Positions 10,015 through 17,892 of a DNA stretch of 64,000 nt are shown here, in pieces; the first letter of the stretch is position 1; each line of letters begins with the position of its first letter. The DNA comes from Aminobacter carboxidus. GTDB taxonomy: Bacteria; Pseudomonadota; Alphaproteobacteria; Rhizobiales; Rhizobiaceae. The notes under the pieces were generated by a model, which was given only the letters and a program-made list of their open reading frames with translations, was not told the DNA's origin and did not search any database. A program made the translations under genes and the position numbers. The stretch lies in NCBI RefSeq assembly GCF_014863355.1, contig NZ_JACZEP010000001.1, forward strand, positions 310,001 through 374,000, written 5' to 3'.

Positions 10015-11202
10015 TTGAAAAAGCGTCTCTTCATCGCTCTCGTGCTGCTTGTACTCGTTTGCGGCGGCATCGTCGGGTTCAACATCTTCCGCGACAATGC
10101 GATCCAGCAGTTCTTCGCCAACATGCCGGTCGCGTCGGTGACGGTGGCGACCGCCAAGGTCGATCCCGCTCCCTGGACGCCAGGCATTGAAACGATCGGC
10201 ACGGTCAATGCCTCGCAGGGCGTCGACCTGACGGTCGAGCAGGCAGGCATCATCAAGGACATCAATTTTGTCGCCAACCAGCGCGTCAAGCAAGGCGATG
10301 TGCTGATCCAGCTCGACGATACGGTCCAGCAGGCGGATCTGGCGGCGTCCAAGACGCAGGCGGCACTCGACCAGCAGTCGCTCGACCGCGCCATCGAACT
10401 GCAACGCCGCGGCGTGGGTTCGGAAGTCGCGCTCGACGCGGCCCGCGCAACGGCATCGACGTCGGCCTCACAGGTGCAGAAGCTGCAGGCGGTGCTCGAC
10501 CAGAAGCAGCTGCGCGCGCCGTTCAACGGTACAATAGGTATTCCCAAGGTCGACGACGGCCAGTATCTTGCCCCCGGCACCATCGTTGCCACGCTGCAGG
10601 ATCTCGACACCATGCGTGCCGACTTCTCCGTACCGGAGCAGCAGCTTGGTCTTTTGAAGATGACCCAGCCGGTGGCCTTTGGCGTGACCGCCGACGACAT
10701 GGCTTTCAAGGGAAATGTCGTCGGTATCGATCCGAAGGTCGACCCGCAGAGCCGGCTGGTTTCGGTCCGCGCCGAGATCACCAATCCTGAAGGCAAGCTG
10801 AGCCCCGGCCAGTTCGTGCGCGTGCGTGTCGAGCTGCCCAGGGAGGACGGCGTGCTGGCCGTGCCGCAGACCGCGTTGACCACCAGCCTCTACGGCGACT
10901 ATGTCTATGTCGTGCGCCCCGCCGAGGCCAAGCCAGAAGCCGCAGGTGCCGCTGCAGCCGCTCCGGCTGAGGCATCGGCAACGCCAGCCCAGCCGAAGGC
11001 CGAACCGGCACTTGTCGTCAACCAGGTCTTCGTCAAGGTCGGCCGCCGTTCGGAAGGCCGTGTCGAGATCATCGAAGGCGTCAAGGCCGGAGACGAACTG
11101 GTCATCGCCGGCCAGAACAGGTTGACCAACGGCACCCCAGTCAAGGTCGACAACACGGTTTCGCCAACGACCTCCGCTGATGCCAAGGCGGCCGCAAAAT
11201 GA
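10015..11202 (+). CDS. RND efflux periplasmic adaptor (membrane fusion protein)
   Basis: A 395-residue HlyD/AcrA-type adaptor. Residues 5-22 form an N-terminal membrane anchor or signal. The barrel-sandwich segments follow (VEQAGIIKDINFVANQRVKQGD and later LRAPFNGTIGIPKVDDGQYL), flanking an alpha hairpin, then beta-barrel and membrane-proximal domains. An Ala/Pro-rich insertion sits near 300-330. The start is TTG 10015 with GGGGA 6 nt upstream; the frame is open much further back but overlaps the divergent tetR, so upstream starts are rejected. The stop overlaps the permease start as ATGA. It links the inner-membrane pump to an outer-membrane channel not encoded here. Confidence 0.9.
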   Translation: MKKRLFIALVLLVLVCGGIVGFNIFRDNAIQQFFANMPVASVTVATAKVDPAPWTPGIETIGTVNASQGVDLTVEQAGIIKDINFVANQRVKQGDVLIQLDDTVQQADLAASKTQAALDQQSLDRAIELQRRGVGSEVALDAARATASTSASQVQKLQAVLDQKQLRAPFNGTIGIPKVDDGQYLAPGTIVATLQDLDTMRADFSVPEQQLGLLKMTQPVAFGVTADDMAFKGNVVGIDPKVDPQSRLVSVRAEITNPEGKLSPGQFVRVRVELPREDGVLAVPQTALTTSLYGDYVYVVRPAEAKPEAAGAAAAAPAEASATPAQPKAEPALVVNQVFVKVGRRSEGRVEIIEGVKAGDELVIAGQNRLTNGTPVKVDNTVSPTTSADAKAAAK

Positions 11203-14200
11203 GTTTCTCAGACATCTTCATCCGCCGCCCCGTCCTGTCGACGGTGGTCGCCTTCATGATCCTGCTCCTGGGTTTCCAGGGGCTGTTCAACCTGTCGGTC
11301 CGGCAATACCCCGAAGTCGAGGAGACGGTGATCACCATCTCCACCGTCTATCCCGGTGCCAGCGCCGACCTGATCCAGGGCTTCATCACAGCACCTATCG
11401 CGGCTGCGGTGGCAACGACCGAAAACATCGATTACGTGACGTCGCAGAGCCGGCCGTCGTCGAGCACGGTGACCGTGCAGATGGAACTCGGCTCCAACCC
11501 CGATACCGCGCTGACCGAGGTCATGTCCAAGGTCCAGCAGGTGCGCGGCCAGTTGCCGAGCGATGCCAAGGACCCGACCATCGTCAAGGGAACGGGCATG
11601 CAGTTCGCCATCATGTACCTGGCGATGCAGAACCCGAACATGAGCTCGGAAGAGCTGACCGAATACATTGAACGCGTCATCCGTCCGCGCATGTCGACCA
11701 TCGAGGGCGTTGCCGAGGTCCAGGTCCTGGGCGCCGCCAACTATTCGATGCGCGTCTGGGTCGATCCGGTGAAGCTTGCCGCGCGCGGTCTTACCGCCGC
11801 TGAAGTGTTGCAGGCGATCAACGCCTCCAACTTCCTGTCGGCGCCGGGCAAGACCAAGAACGAATACGTCGCCTATTCGATCACCATGAAGTCGACGCTG
11901 CAGACGCCGGAGGCATTTGGTGAACTGCCGCTCAAGTCGGACAACGGCAACGTCGTCAGGCTGCGCGATGTCGCGCATGTCGAACTCGCCGCCGAAAGCA
12001 CCGATACGGTCGTCAACTTCAACGGCGAGCCGGGCACTTTCATCGGCATCTTCCCCACACCGTCGGCAAACCCGCTCAACACGGCGGCCGCCGTCATCGA
12101 CGAGCTGCCGGCGATCAGCGCCAGCCTGCCCCAGGGCATGACCATCACCATGGTCTATGACTCGACCGAGACGATCAGCGCATCGATCGAGGAGGTGTTC
12201 AAGACCATCGCCGAAGCCGTGGCCATCGTCATCGTCGTCATCCTGCTGTTCCTGGGCTCGTTCCGGTCGGTGCTGATGCCGGTGGTGACGATCCCGCTGT
12301 CGCTCATCGGCGTCTGTTTCATCCTGTTGATGATGGGCTATTCGATCAACCTGCTGTCGCTGCTGGCCATGGTGCTGGCGATCGGCCTGGTCGTCGACGA
12401 TGCCATTGTGGTGGTGGAAAACATCCATCGCCATATCGAGGACGGCATGTCGCCGATGCAGGCGGCATTCAAGGGCATGCGCGAGATCTTCGGGCCGGTG
12501 GTCGCCATGACCATCACGCTCGCGGCCGTGTTCGCCCCGCTGATGTTCACCGGCGGCCTGACCGGGTCCCTGTTCCGCGAGTTCGCGGTCACACTTGCGG
12601 GTGCCGTCATTCTCTCCGGCTTCATCGCGGTCACGATCACGCCGATGATGTCGGCGCGCATGCTCAAGGCCGGCAACCACAGCCGTTTCGCGCAGGCCGT
12701 CGACCGTACTTTCGAGCGCATCGCCAACCGCTACGAGCGGCTGGTGGCAGGCTCGCTGAAGTATCGGCCGGTGACGTTGTTGATCGTCATCGCGCTTGTC
12801 TCCGTGACTGGCTTCATGTTCCTCAAGACGTCGAACGAACTGGCGCCCGAAGAGGACTCTGGTGCGTTGTTCGCGCTGGTAACGGCGCCGCGCTACGCGA
12901 CGACGGAATATACAAGCATGTACACCGACCAGATCCGCGACCTGACCAAGGATCTGCCCGAGCTCAAGACCAGTTTCTCGATCGTCGGCATGGGCGGCGG
13001 CACCAATTCGGGCTTCTCCGTCTGGGTGCTCAAGGACTGGGCCGATCGTACGCGGTCGCAAAAGGAGATCCAGGCCGACATCCAGGCACGCCTGTCCAAG
13101 GTCAGCGGTGTGGAAGCTCTGGTCTTTGCACCGCCGTCGCTGCCGGGTGCCGGTGGTGGCCTGCCGATCTCGTTGGTCATCCAGTCGACTGGCGATCCGA
13201 GCCAGGTCTTCGAGGTGGCCGAGCAGATCAAGCAGAAGGCACAGGCCTCCGGACGCTTCATCGTCGTACAGAACTCGCTGTCCTTCGACGCGCCGCAGGT
13301 GACGGTTACCATCGACCGCGATCGCGCGGCAGCGCTCAACCTGTCGGTGCGGGATATCGGCACGACGCTGAGCCTGCTTGTCGGCGGTGGTTCGATTGCC
13401 GAGTTCGATCGCGATTCAAACAGCTACGACATCATCATGCAGGTGCCGGAAGAGTATCGGAACAACCCGGAGAAGCTCGGCGAGTTCTTCGTCCGCAGCG
13501 TCAACGGCCAGATGGTGCCCTTGTCGGCGGTGGTGACGATCAAGACCAACTCGTCGCCGGCCTCGATCGACCAGTTCAACCAGCTCAATTCGGCGACGAT
13601 CGCGGCATTGCCTGTGCCCGGCGTCACCACTGGCGACGGCCTGAAGGTGATCGAAGACATTGCCCGGCCGTTGCTGCCGGCCGGCTTCTTTGTCGACTAT
13701 TCCGGCCAGTCGCGCCTGGAGAGCGAGCAGGGCAGCACGATCCTGATCGCCTTCGGCCTGGCTATCGTCGTGATCTACCTGGTGCTGGCGGCGCAGTTCG
13801 AGAGCTTCCGCGATCCGTTCATCATCATGATGTCGGTGCCGCTGTCGATCTTCGGCGCCATCGTGCCGCTTAATCTCGGCCTGGGTACGCTCAACATTTA
13901 CACCCAGGTCGGTCTGATCACACTGATAGGACTGATTACCAAGCACGGCATCCTGCTGGTCGAATTCGCCAACCAGCAACGCGAGGAGCACGGGCTGTCA
14001 CGCAGCGAAGCGATCATCGCTTCGGCCAAGGTTCGCCTGCGGCCGATCCTGATGACGACGGCGGCGATGGCGCTGGGCGTCGTGCCACTGATCATCGCCT
14101 CGGGCGCAGGCGCTGCGGCACGCTACTCGATGGGCTTGGTGATCTTCTGCGGCGTGATCGTCGGCACGATCTTCACGCTGTTCGTGGTGCCGATGTTCTA

Positions 14201-14282
14201 CACCTTCATCTCGCGCAAGGACCTGGCGGCTCACGTCGAAGAACCCGACGCCGCGCAGATGGCGGAACCCGCTCATCACTGA
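11199..14282 (+). CDS. RND-family multidrug efflux permease
   Basis: A 1027-residue inner-membrane proton-driven transporter of the AcrB/MexB (HAE-1) class. It begins MSFSDIFIRRPVL, typical for this family, and has 12 predicted membrane helices and two large periplasmic loops. The proton-relay motif GLVVDDAIVVVEN in TM4 keeps both aspartates, and GLITKHGILLVEF marks TM10. It is translationally coupled to the adaptor by a 4-bp overlap and under the divergent TetR. No outer-membrane TolC-type gene is adjacent, so the pump presumably uses a shared one. Confidence 0.95.
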   Translation: MSFSDIFIRRPVLSTVVAFMILLLGFQGLFNLSVRQYPEVEETVITISTVYPGASADLIQGFITAPIAAAVATTENIDYVTSQSRPSSSTVTVQMELGSNPDTALTEVMSKVQQVRGQLPSDAKDPTIVKGTGMQFAIMYLAMQNPNMSSEELTEYIERVIRPRMSTIEGVAEVQVLGAANYSMRVWVDPVKLAARGLTAAEVLQAINASNFLSAPGKTKNEYVAYSITMKSTLQTPEAFGELPLKSDNGNVVRLRDVAHVELAAESTDTVVNFNGEPGTFIGIFPTPSANPLNTAAAVIDELPAISASLPQGMTITMVYDSTETISASIEEVFKTIAEAVAIVIVVILLFLGSFRSVLMPVVTIPLSLIGVCFILLMMGYSINLLSLLAMVLAIGLVVDDAIVVVENIHRHIEDGMSPMQAAFKGMREIFGPVVAMTITLAAVFAPLMFTGGLTGSLFREFAVTLAGAVILSGFIAVTITPMMSARMLKAGNHSRFAQAVDRTFERIANRYERLVAGSLKYRPVTLLIVIALVSVTGFMFLKTSNELAPEEDSGALFALVTAPRYATTEYTSMYTDQIRDLTKDLPELKTSFSIVGMGGGTNSGFSVWVLKDWADRTRSQKEIQADIQARLSKVSGVEALVFAPPSLPGAGGGLPISLVIQSTGDPSQVFEVAEQIKQKAQASGRFIVVQNSLSFDAPQVTVTIDRDRAAALNLSVRDIGTTLSLLVGGGSIAEFDRDSNSYDIIMQVPEEYRNNPEKLGEFFVRSVNGQMVPLSAVVTIKTNSSPASIDQFNQLNSATIAALPVPGVTTGDGLKVIEDIARPLLPAGFFVDYSGQSRLESEQGSTILIAFGLAIVVIYLVLAAQFESFRDPFIIMMSVPLSIFGAIVPLNLGLGTLNIYTQVGLITLIGLITKHGILLVEFANQQREEHGLSRSEAIIASAKVRLRPILMTTAAMALGVVPLIIASGAGAAARYSMGLVIFCGVIVGTIFTLFVVPMFYTFISRKDLAAHVEEPDAAQMAEPAHH

Positions 14283-14300
14283 ACGGGCGATGTGAAATGA

Positions 14301-14330
14301 AAAAGGCCCCGGAGCGATCCGGGGCCTTTT
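14301..14330. terminator. Intrinsic terminator of the RND operon
   Basis: A perfect 12-bp inverted repeat AAAAGGCCCCGG / CCGGGGCCTTTT with a 6-nt loop starts 18 nt after the permease stop. A-tracts and T-tracts on both sides make it able to work in both directions. Confidence 0.9.
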
Positions 14331-14403
14331 GCTTTGGCAGGTTGCGGGCCGGCATCCGCATTTTTGCATTGCACAATGATGGCCGGCGCGCAAAGAAGAG
14401 GGC

Positions 14404-15000
14404 ATGAAGACCGCCGCGCTCAGCGTCCTCGTCATCGACGAAAACCGCATCCGCGCCTCGATCATCGAGGCGGGTTTGCGTGAGGCCGGGCATGATCACG
14501 TCACGCTGGTCCACGACGTGGCGGGAATTGGACGGCGCATTGCCGAGATCAATCCCGATGTCATCGTCATCGATCTCGAAAACCCCAATCGCGACATGCT
14601 GGAAAACATGTTCCAGCTTTCGCGCGCGGTGAAGCGGCCGATCGCGATGTTCGTCGACCGTTCCGACAGCGCTTCGATCGAGGCGGCCGTCGATGCCGGC
14701 GTCTCCGCCTATGTCGTCGACGGGCTGAAGCGCGAGCGGGTCAAGCCGATCCTCGATATGGCCGTCAGCCGCTTCAACGCATTTTCACGCCTGGCGCGCG
14801 AACTCGAGGAGGCGCGTAGCGAACTCGAGGACCGCAAGGTCGTCGACCGTGCCAAGGGCATCCTGATGAAGTCGCGCGGCATCTCCGAGGCGGAGGCCTA
14901 TGCGCTGATGCGCAAGGCGGCGATGAACCAGAACCGCAAACTGTCGGAGATTGCGCAGAGCCTGGTGACCGCTGCCGGGCTGTTGGGAGACGATGCATGA
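14404..15000 (+). CDS. nasT: ANTAR-domain antiterminator NasT
   Basis: A 198-residue regulator with an N-terminal receiver-like domain (about 1-120) and a C-terminal ANTAR RNA-binding domain (about 130-190, RAKGILMKSRGISEAEAYALM). In nitrate assimilation systems NasT binds hexaloop hairpins in the leader RNA and prevents termination; NasS holds it inactive without nitrate or nitrite. The next gene is nasS, overlapping by ATGA. A matching RNA target lies at 16431-16465 ahead of the structural genes, which strongly supports the assignment. Confidence 0.93.
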   Translation: MKTAALSVLVIDENRIRASIIEAGLREAGHDHVTLVHDVAGIGRRIAEINPDVIVIDLENPNRDMLENMFQLSRAVKRPIAMFVDRSDSASIEAAVDAGVSAYVVDGLKRERVKPILDMAVSRFNAFSRLARELEEARSELEDRKVVDRAKGILMKSRGISEAEAYALMRKAAMNQNRKLSEIAQSLVTAAGLLGDDA

Positions 15001-16232
15001 GCGATGCCCGTTTCGAGATTTCAGCCGGCTTCCTGCCATTGCTCGACAGCGCCCTTCTGGTGATGGCCAGGGAGAAGGGGTTCGCTGCGGCCGAAGGCAT
15101 TGATCTTACCCTGGTGCGCGAAACCTCCTGGGCCAACATCCGCGACCGGCTGGCCGTCGGGCATTTCCAAGTGGCGCACATGCTGGCACCGATGCCGATC
15201 GCCTGCAATCTCGGCCTGACGCCGCTCGCGGCCACCACCGTCGTGCCGATGGCGCTGGGCCTCGGCGGCAACGCCGTCACCGTTTCCAACGCACTGTGGC
15301 ACGACATGGCAGCCCATGGCGCGAGCGACGATCTTTCGCCGCGCGCAACTGGGGATGCGCTGAGGGCCGTGGTGGCTGAGCGGGCACTTGGCCACGCCTC
15401 GCCGCTGCGCCTTGGCGTGGTTCATCCGCATTCGGGCCACAACTACGAATTGCGCTACTGGCTTGCCGCCTGCGGCATCGACCCCGACCGCGACGTCGAG
15501 ATCGTCATCCTGCCGCCGCCGTTGATGGCCGATGCGCTGGGCTCGGGGTCCCTCGACGGCTATTGCGCCGGCGAGCCGTGGAATACCGCCGCCGTCATGC
15601 TCGGCCATGGCCGCATCGCAACAGTCAAAGCCAAGATCTGGCGCTCCAGCCCGGAAAAGGTGCTGGGGGCCGATGCGCGCTGGAGCGACGCCAATCCCGA
15701 GGCGCTGTCCGCGCTGCTTCGCGCCATTCATCATGCGGCGCATTGGTGCGCGGTGCCAGGCAATCACACCGAGCTTGCAGGCATCATGGCAGCACCTACC
15801 TATGTCGGGCGCCCGGCGGAATGGATGCTGCCCGCACTTTCGGGGCATCTCGGGACGGTAGAAAACAGTCTTGTCGATGTCGAAGACTTCTTTGTTCCCC
15901 AGGCAAAGGCCGCGACCTTTCCGTGGAAGAGCCATGCGTTGTGGTTCTACAGCCAGATGGTGCGTTGGGGGCAGGCCGGGCACTCCCCCAACAATGCCTC
16001 GATTGCCCGCGAGACCTATCGGCCCGACCTCTACCGTACCGCGCTCAAGCCGTTGGGCGCGGCCTTGCCGGGCGCCAACGCCAAGGTCGAAGGCGCGCTT
16101 GCAGCGCCGACGCCGGTCGGCTCGGCCGGCGCCAGCCTGGTGCTCGGGCCCGATGGCTTCTTTGATGGCAGCCTGTTCGATCCGGACGAGCTCGACGGCT
16201 ACATCGCTTCCCAGAGAAGCGCGACCGTCTGA
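14997..16232 (+). CDS. nasS: Nitrate/nitrite sensor NasS (NrtA/CmpA-like)
   Basis: A 411-residue protein of the NrtA/CmpA ABC-binding-protein fold with no signal peptide: it starts directly with EISAGFLPLLDSALLVMAREKGF. The lack of an export signal is what separates the cytoplasmic sensor NasS from true transporter subunits. Conserved features include the ligand-cleft segments MLAPMPIA and YCAGEPWN. It should bind NasT in the absence of nitrate and release it when nitrate or nitrite binds. Overlap of 4 bp with nasT indicates matched synthesis of the pair. Confidence 0.92.
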   Translation: MSDARFEISAGFLPLLDSALLVMAREKGFAAAEGIDLTLVRETSWANIRDRLAVGHFQVAHMLAPMPIACNLGLTPLAATTVVPMALGLGGNAVTVSNALWHDMAAHGASDDLSPRATGDALRAVVAERALGHASPLRLGVVHPHSGHNYELRYWLAACGIDPDRDVEIVILPPPLMADALGSGSLDGYCAGEPWNTAAVMLGHGRIATVKAKIWRSSPEKVLGADARWSDANPEALSALLRAIHHAAHWCAVPGNHTELAGIMAAPTYVGRPAEWMLPALSGHLGTVENSLVDVEDFFVPQAKAATFPWKSHALWFYSQMVRWGQAGHSPNNASIARETYRPDLYRTALKPLGAALPGANAKVEGALAAPTPVGSAGASLVLGPDGFFDGSLFDPDELDGYIASQRSATV

Positions 16233-16380
16233 CCGGTTGTCAATTTTTGTGCATTGCACACAAAATGGGCAGGCGCTGCTGCCGAATGATTATCCATTGA
16301 TCGCTGGCACATCGCGGCCGAAAACCGCCCAGCAAACATAAGCATCTGAAAATGAATGGAAACGCCGCAACCTTCCAAAC

Positions 16381-16396
16381 TGGCACGGTTTGTGCA
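16381..16396 (+). promoter_or_regulatory. Sigma-54-like promoter of the nas operon
   Basis: The sequence TGGCACGGTTTGTGCA matches the sigma-54 consensus TGGCACG-N4-TTGCA except for one base. The invariant GG (16382-16383) and GC (16394-16395) are separated by exactly 10 nt. Transcription would start near 16406, just before the leader hairpins. This would put the operon under general nitrogen control as well as NasT. No clear NtrC site was recognised upstream. Confidence 0.6.
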
Positions 16397-16430
16397 TTGC
16401 AATAGGCGAGGCCGAGAGGCCAGACATATC

Positions 16431-16465
16431 GGCGTCCAATGACGGGCGTCCCAGGCAAAGCTGCC
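16431..16465 (+). ncRNA. ANTAR-target leader RNA (two hexaloop hairpins)
   Basis: Hairpin P1 has a 7-bp stem (16431-16437 with 16444-16450, two G-U pairs) and loop AAUGAC. After a 3-nt linker, hairpin P2 has a GGC/GCC stem (16454-16456 with 16463-16465) and loop AAAGCU. Both six-base loops have A at position 1 and G at position 4, the signature described for ANTAR protein targets. P2 uses bases that also form the left arm of the terminator, so the two structures exclude each other. NasT binding to P1/P2 would therefore allow read-through into the transporter and reductase genes. Confidence 0.75.
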
Positions 16466-16524
16466 GACCAGATGACCGCGATCCCGGATGTACGGACGCG
16501 CGACCCTGGTCGGCAGCTTTTTTT
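16457..16524 (+). terminator. Leader attenuator terminator of the nas operon
   Basis: A perfect 15-bp inverted repeat (16457-16471 AAAGCTGCCGACCAG with 16506-16520) closes a 34-nt loop and runs into a T7 tract at 16518-16524. It lies 56 nt before the transporter start, so it must be passed for expression. The left arm overlaps hairpin P2 of the ANTAR-target motif. Confidence 0.85.
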
Positions 16525-16579
16525 GTTTTCGCGATCCAGATCAGCGCGGCGCCTCCCACGCCGCCCAACGGAGCCGACA

Positions 16580-17872
16580 ATGACCGCAACCATCCCAGCC
16601 GCGCCCAGCCAGGACAATGCTCCGGCGCGGGCGCTTGCCATCTCCACCCTCGCATTCACCGTCTGCTTCGCCGTGTGGACGATCTTTTCGATCATCGGCG
16701 TGCGTATCAAGCAGGAGCTCGGCCTCTCCGAAACCCAGTTCGGGCTGCTGATCGGCACCCCGATCCTGACAGGTTCGCTGGTGCGCATCGTGCTCGGCGT
16801 CTGGACCGACCGTTTCGGCGGACGCCTTGTCTACACTGCAACCATGCTGGCTGCGGCCATCGCCACCTTCCTGCTCGCCTTCGCCCAGACCTACACACAG
16901 ATGCTGATCGCCGCCCTTGGCGTCGGTCTAGCCGGCGGCTCCTTCGCCGTTGGCGTCGCTTATGTCTCGCGCTTCTTCCCGGCGGGCAAACAGGGCACAG
17001 CCCTTGGCATCTTCGGCGTCGGCAATGTCGGTGCCGCGGTGACCAAGTTCCTGGCACCCTTCGTCATGCTTGCCGGAGGCTGGCAGGAGGTGGCGCTGAT
17101 CTGGGCCGCCTGCCTCGGCTTCATGGCCTTCGTCTTCTGGTTCGGCAGCGAAGATGATCCTGTCATCCGCCAGCGCCGCATCCACGGCGGGCAGCCGAAG
17201 AGCTTCTGGGCCGAGTTTGCACCGCTCAGGAATGTCCAGGTCTGGCGCTTCGGCCTCTATTACTTCTTCTCTTTCGGCGCCTTCGTCGCGCTGGCGCTGT
17301 GGCTGCCGCGCTATCTCATCGGCGTCTACGGCTTCGACATCGCCACCGCCGGCATGATCGGTGCCGCCTATTCGATCCCGGCCAGCATCTTCCGCGCCTA
17401 TGGCGGCGTGCTGTCCGACCGGGTTGGCGCCCGCACGGTGATGTACTGGACCTTCGGCGTGTCGGCGATCGCCACGCTGGTTCTGTCGCTGCCGACTGCC
17501 GACTATGTCGTCCACGGCATCAGCGGGCCGATGTCGTTCCACTTCGAAGTCGGGCCGGTCGCCTTCATGGTCGTCGCCTTCGTGCTTGGCTTCTTCATGA
17601 GCCTGGGCAAGGCAGCCGTCTACAAGCACATCCCGGCCTACTATCCCGAAAATGTCGGCGCCGTCGGCGGCCTGGTCGGCATGATCGGCGGGCTCGGCGG
17701 CTTCATCCTGCCCATCGCTTTCGGCGCGCTCAACGACCTCACCGGCCTGTGGTCGAGCTGCTTCATGCTGCTGTTTGCCCTCGTCGTCGCCTCGCTGGTC
17801 TGGATGCATCTGTCGATCAGAAAGATCTCGCGCGAAGGCGCCGACGAACCGCTGACTTTCGCCACCCAGTGA
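16580..17872 (+). CDS. narK: Nitrate/nitrite MFS transporter (NarK/NasA family)
   Basis: A 430-residue major facilitator with about 12 membrane helices. It has the two nitrate signature regions: one around AGGSFAVGVAYVSRFFPAG and one around GGLVGMIGGLGGFILPIAF. It should import nitrate for assimilation, given that reductase genes follow directly. Start is ATG 16580 with GGAG 6 nt upstream; the frame is open back to 16439 but that part is the attenuator leader. nirB begins 20 bp after the stop. Confidence 0.92.
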   Translation: MTATIPAAPSQDNAPARALAISTLAFTVCFAVWTIFSIIGVRIKQELGLSETQFGLLIGTPILTGSLVRIVLGVWTDRFGGRLVYTATMLAAAIATFLLAFAQTYTQMLIAALGVGLAGGSFAVGVAYVSRFFPAGKQGTALGIFGVGNVGAAVTKFLAPFVMLAGGWQEVALIWAACLGFMAFVFWFGSEDDPVIRQRRIHGGQPKSFWAEFAPLRNVQVWRFGLYYFFSFGAFVALALWLPRYLIGVYGFDIATAGMIGAAYSIPASIFRAYGGVLSDRVGARTVMYWTFGVSAIATLVLSLPTADYVVHGISGPMSFHFEVGPVAFMVVAFVLGFFMSLGKAAVYKHIPAYYPENVGAVGGLVGMIGGLGGFILPIAFGALNDLTGLWSSCFMLLFALVVASLVWMHLSIRKISREGADEPLTFATQ

Positions 17873-17892
17873 AACGGACAAGGACCAATGTC

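Larger units (their letters stand above)
16233..16579 (+). other. nas operon control region, no gene
   Basis: This 347-bp gap holds the control elements of the nitrate assimilation operon: a T-rich block with TGTGC-ATT-GCACA at 16249-16261, a sigma-54-like promoter at 16381-16396, a two-hairpin RNA motif at 16431-16465 and a terminator at 16457-16524. An open frame starting at 16439 runs through it into the transporter gene, but crosses the terminator and is not taken as coding. Confidence 0.8.

Noticed and set aside
14334-14350. Sigma-54 promoter before nasT
   Set aside because: A GG-N10-GC spacing occurs in TGGCAGGTTGCGGGC, but the -12 part does not resemble TTGCA and it overlaps the region just after a terminator.
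16439-16579. Upstream start of the nitrate transporter at 16439
   Set aside because: This segment encodes the leader hairpins and terminator; ATG 16580 has a ribosome-binding site and matches the family N-terminus.
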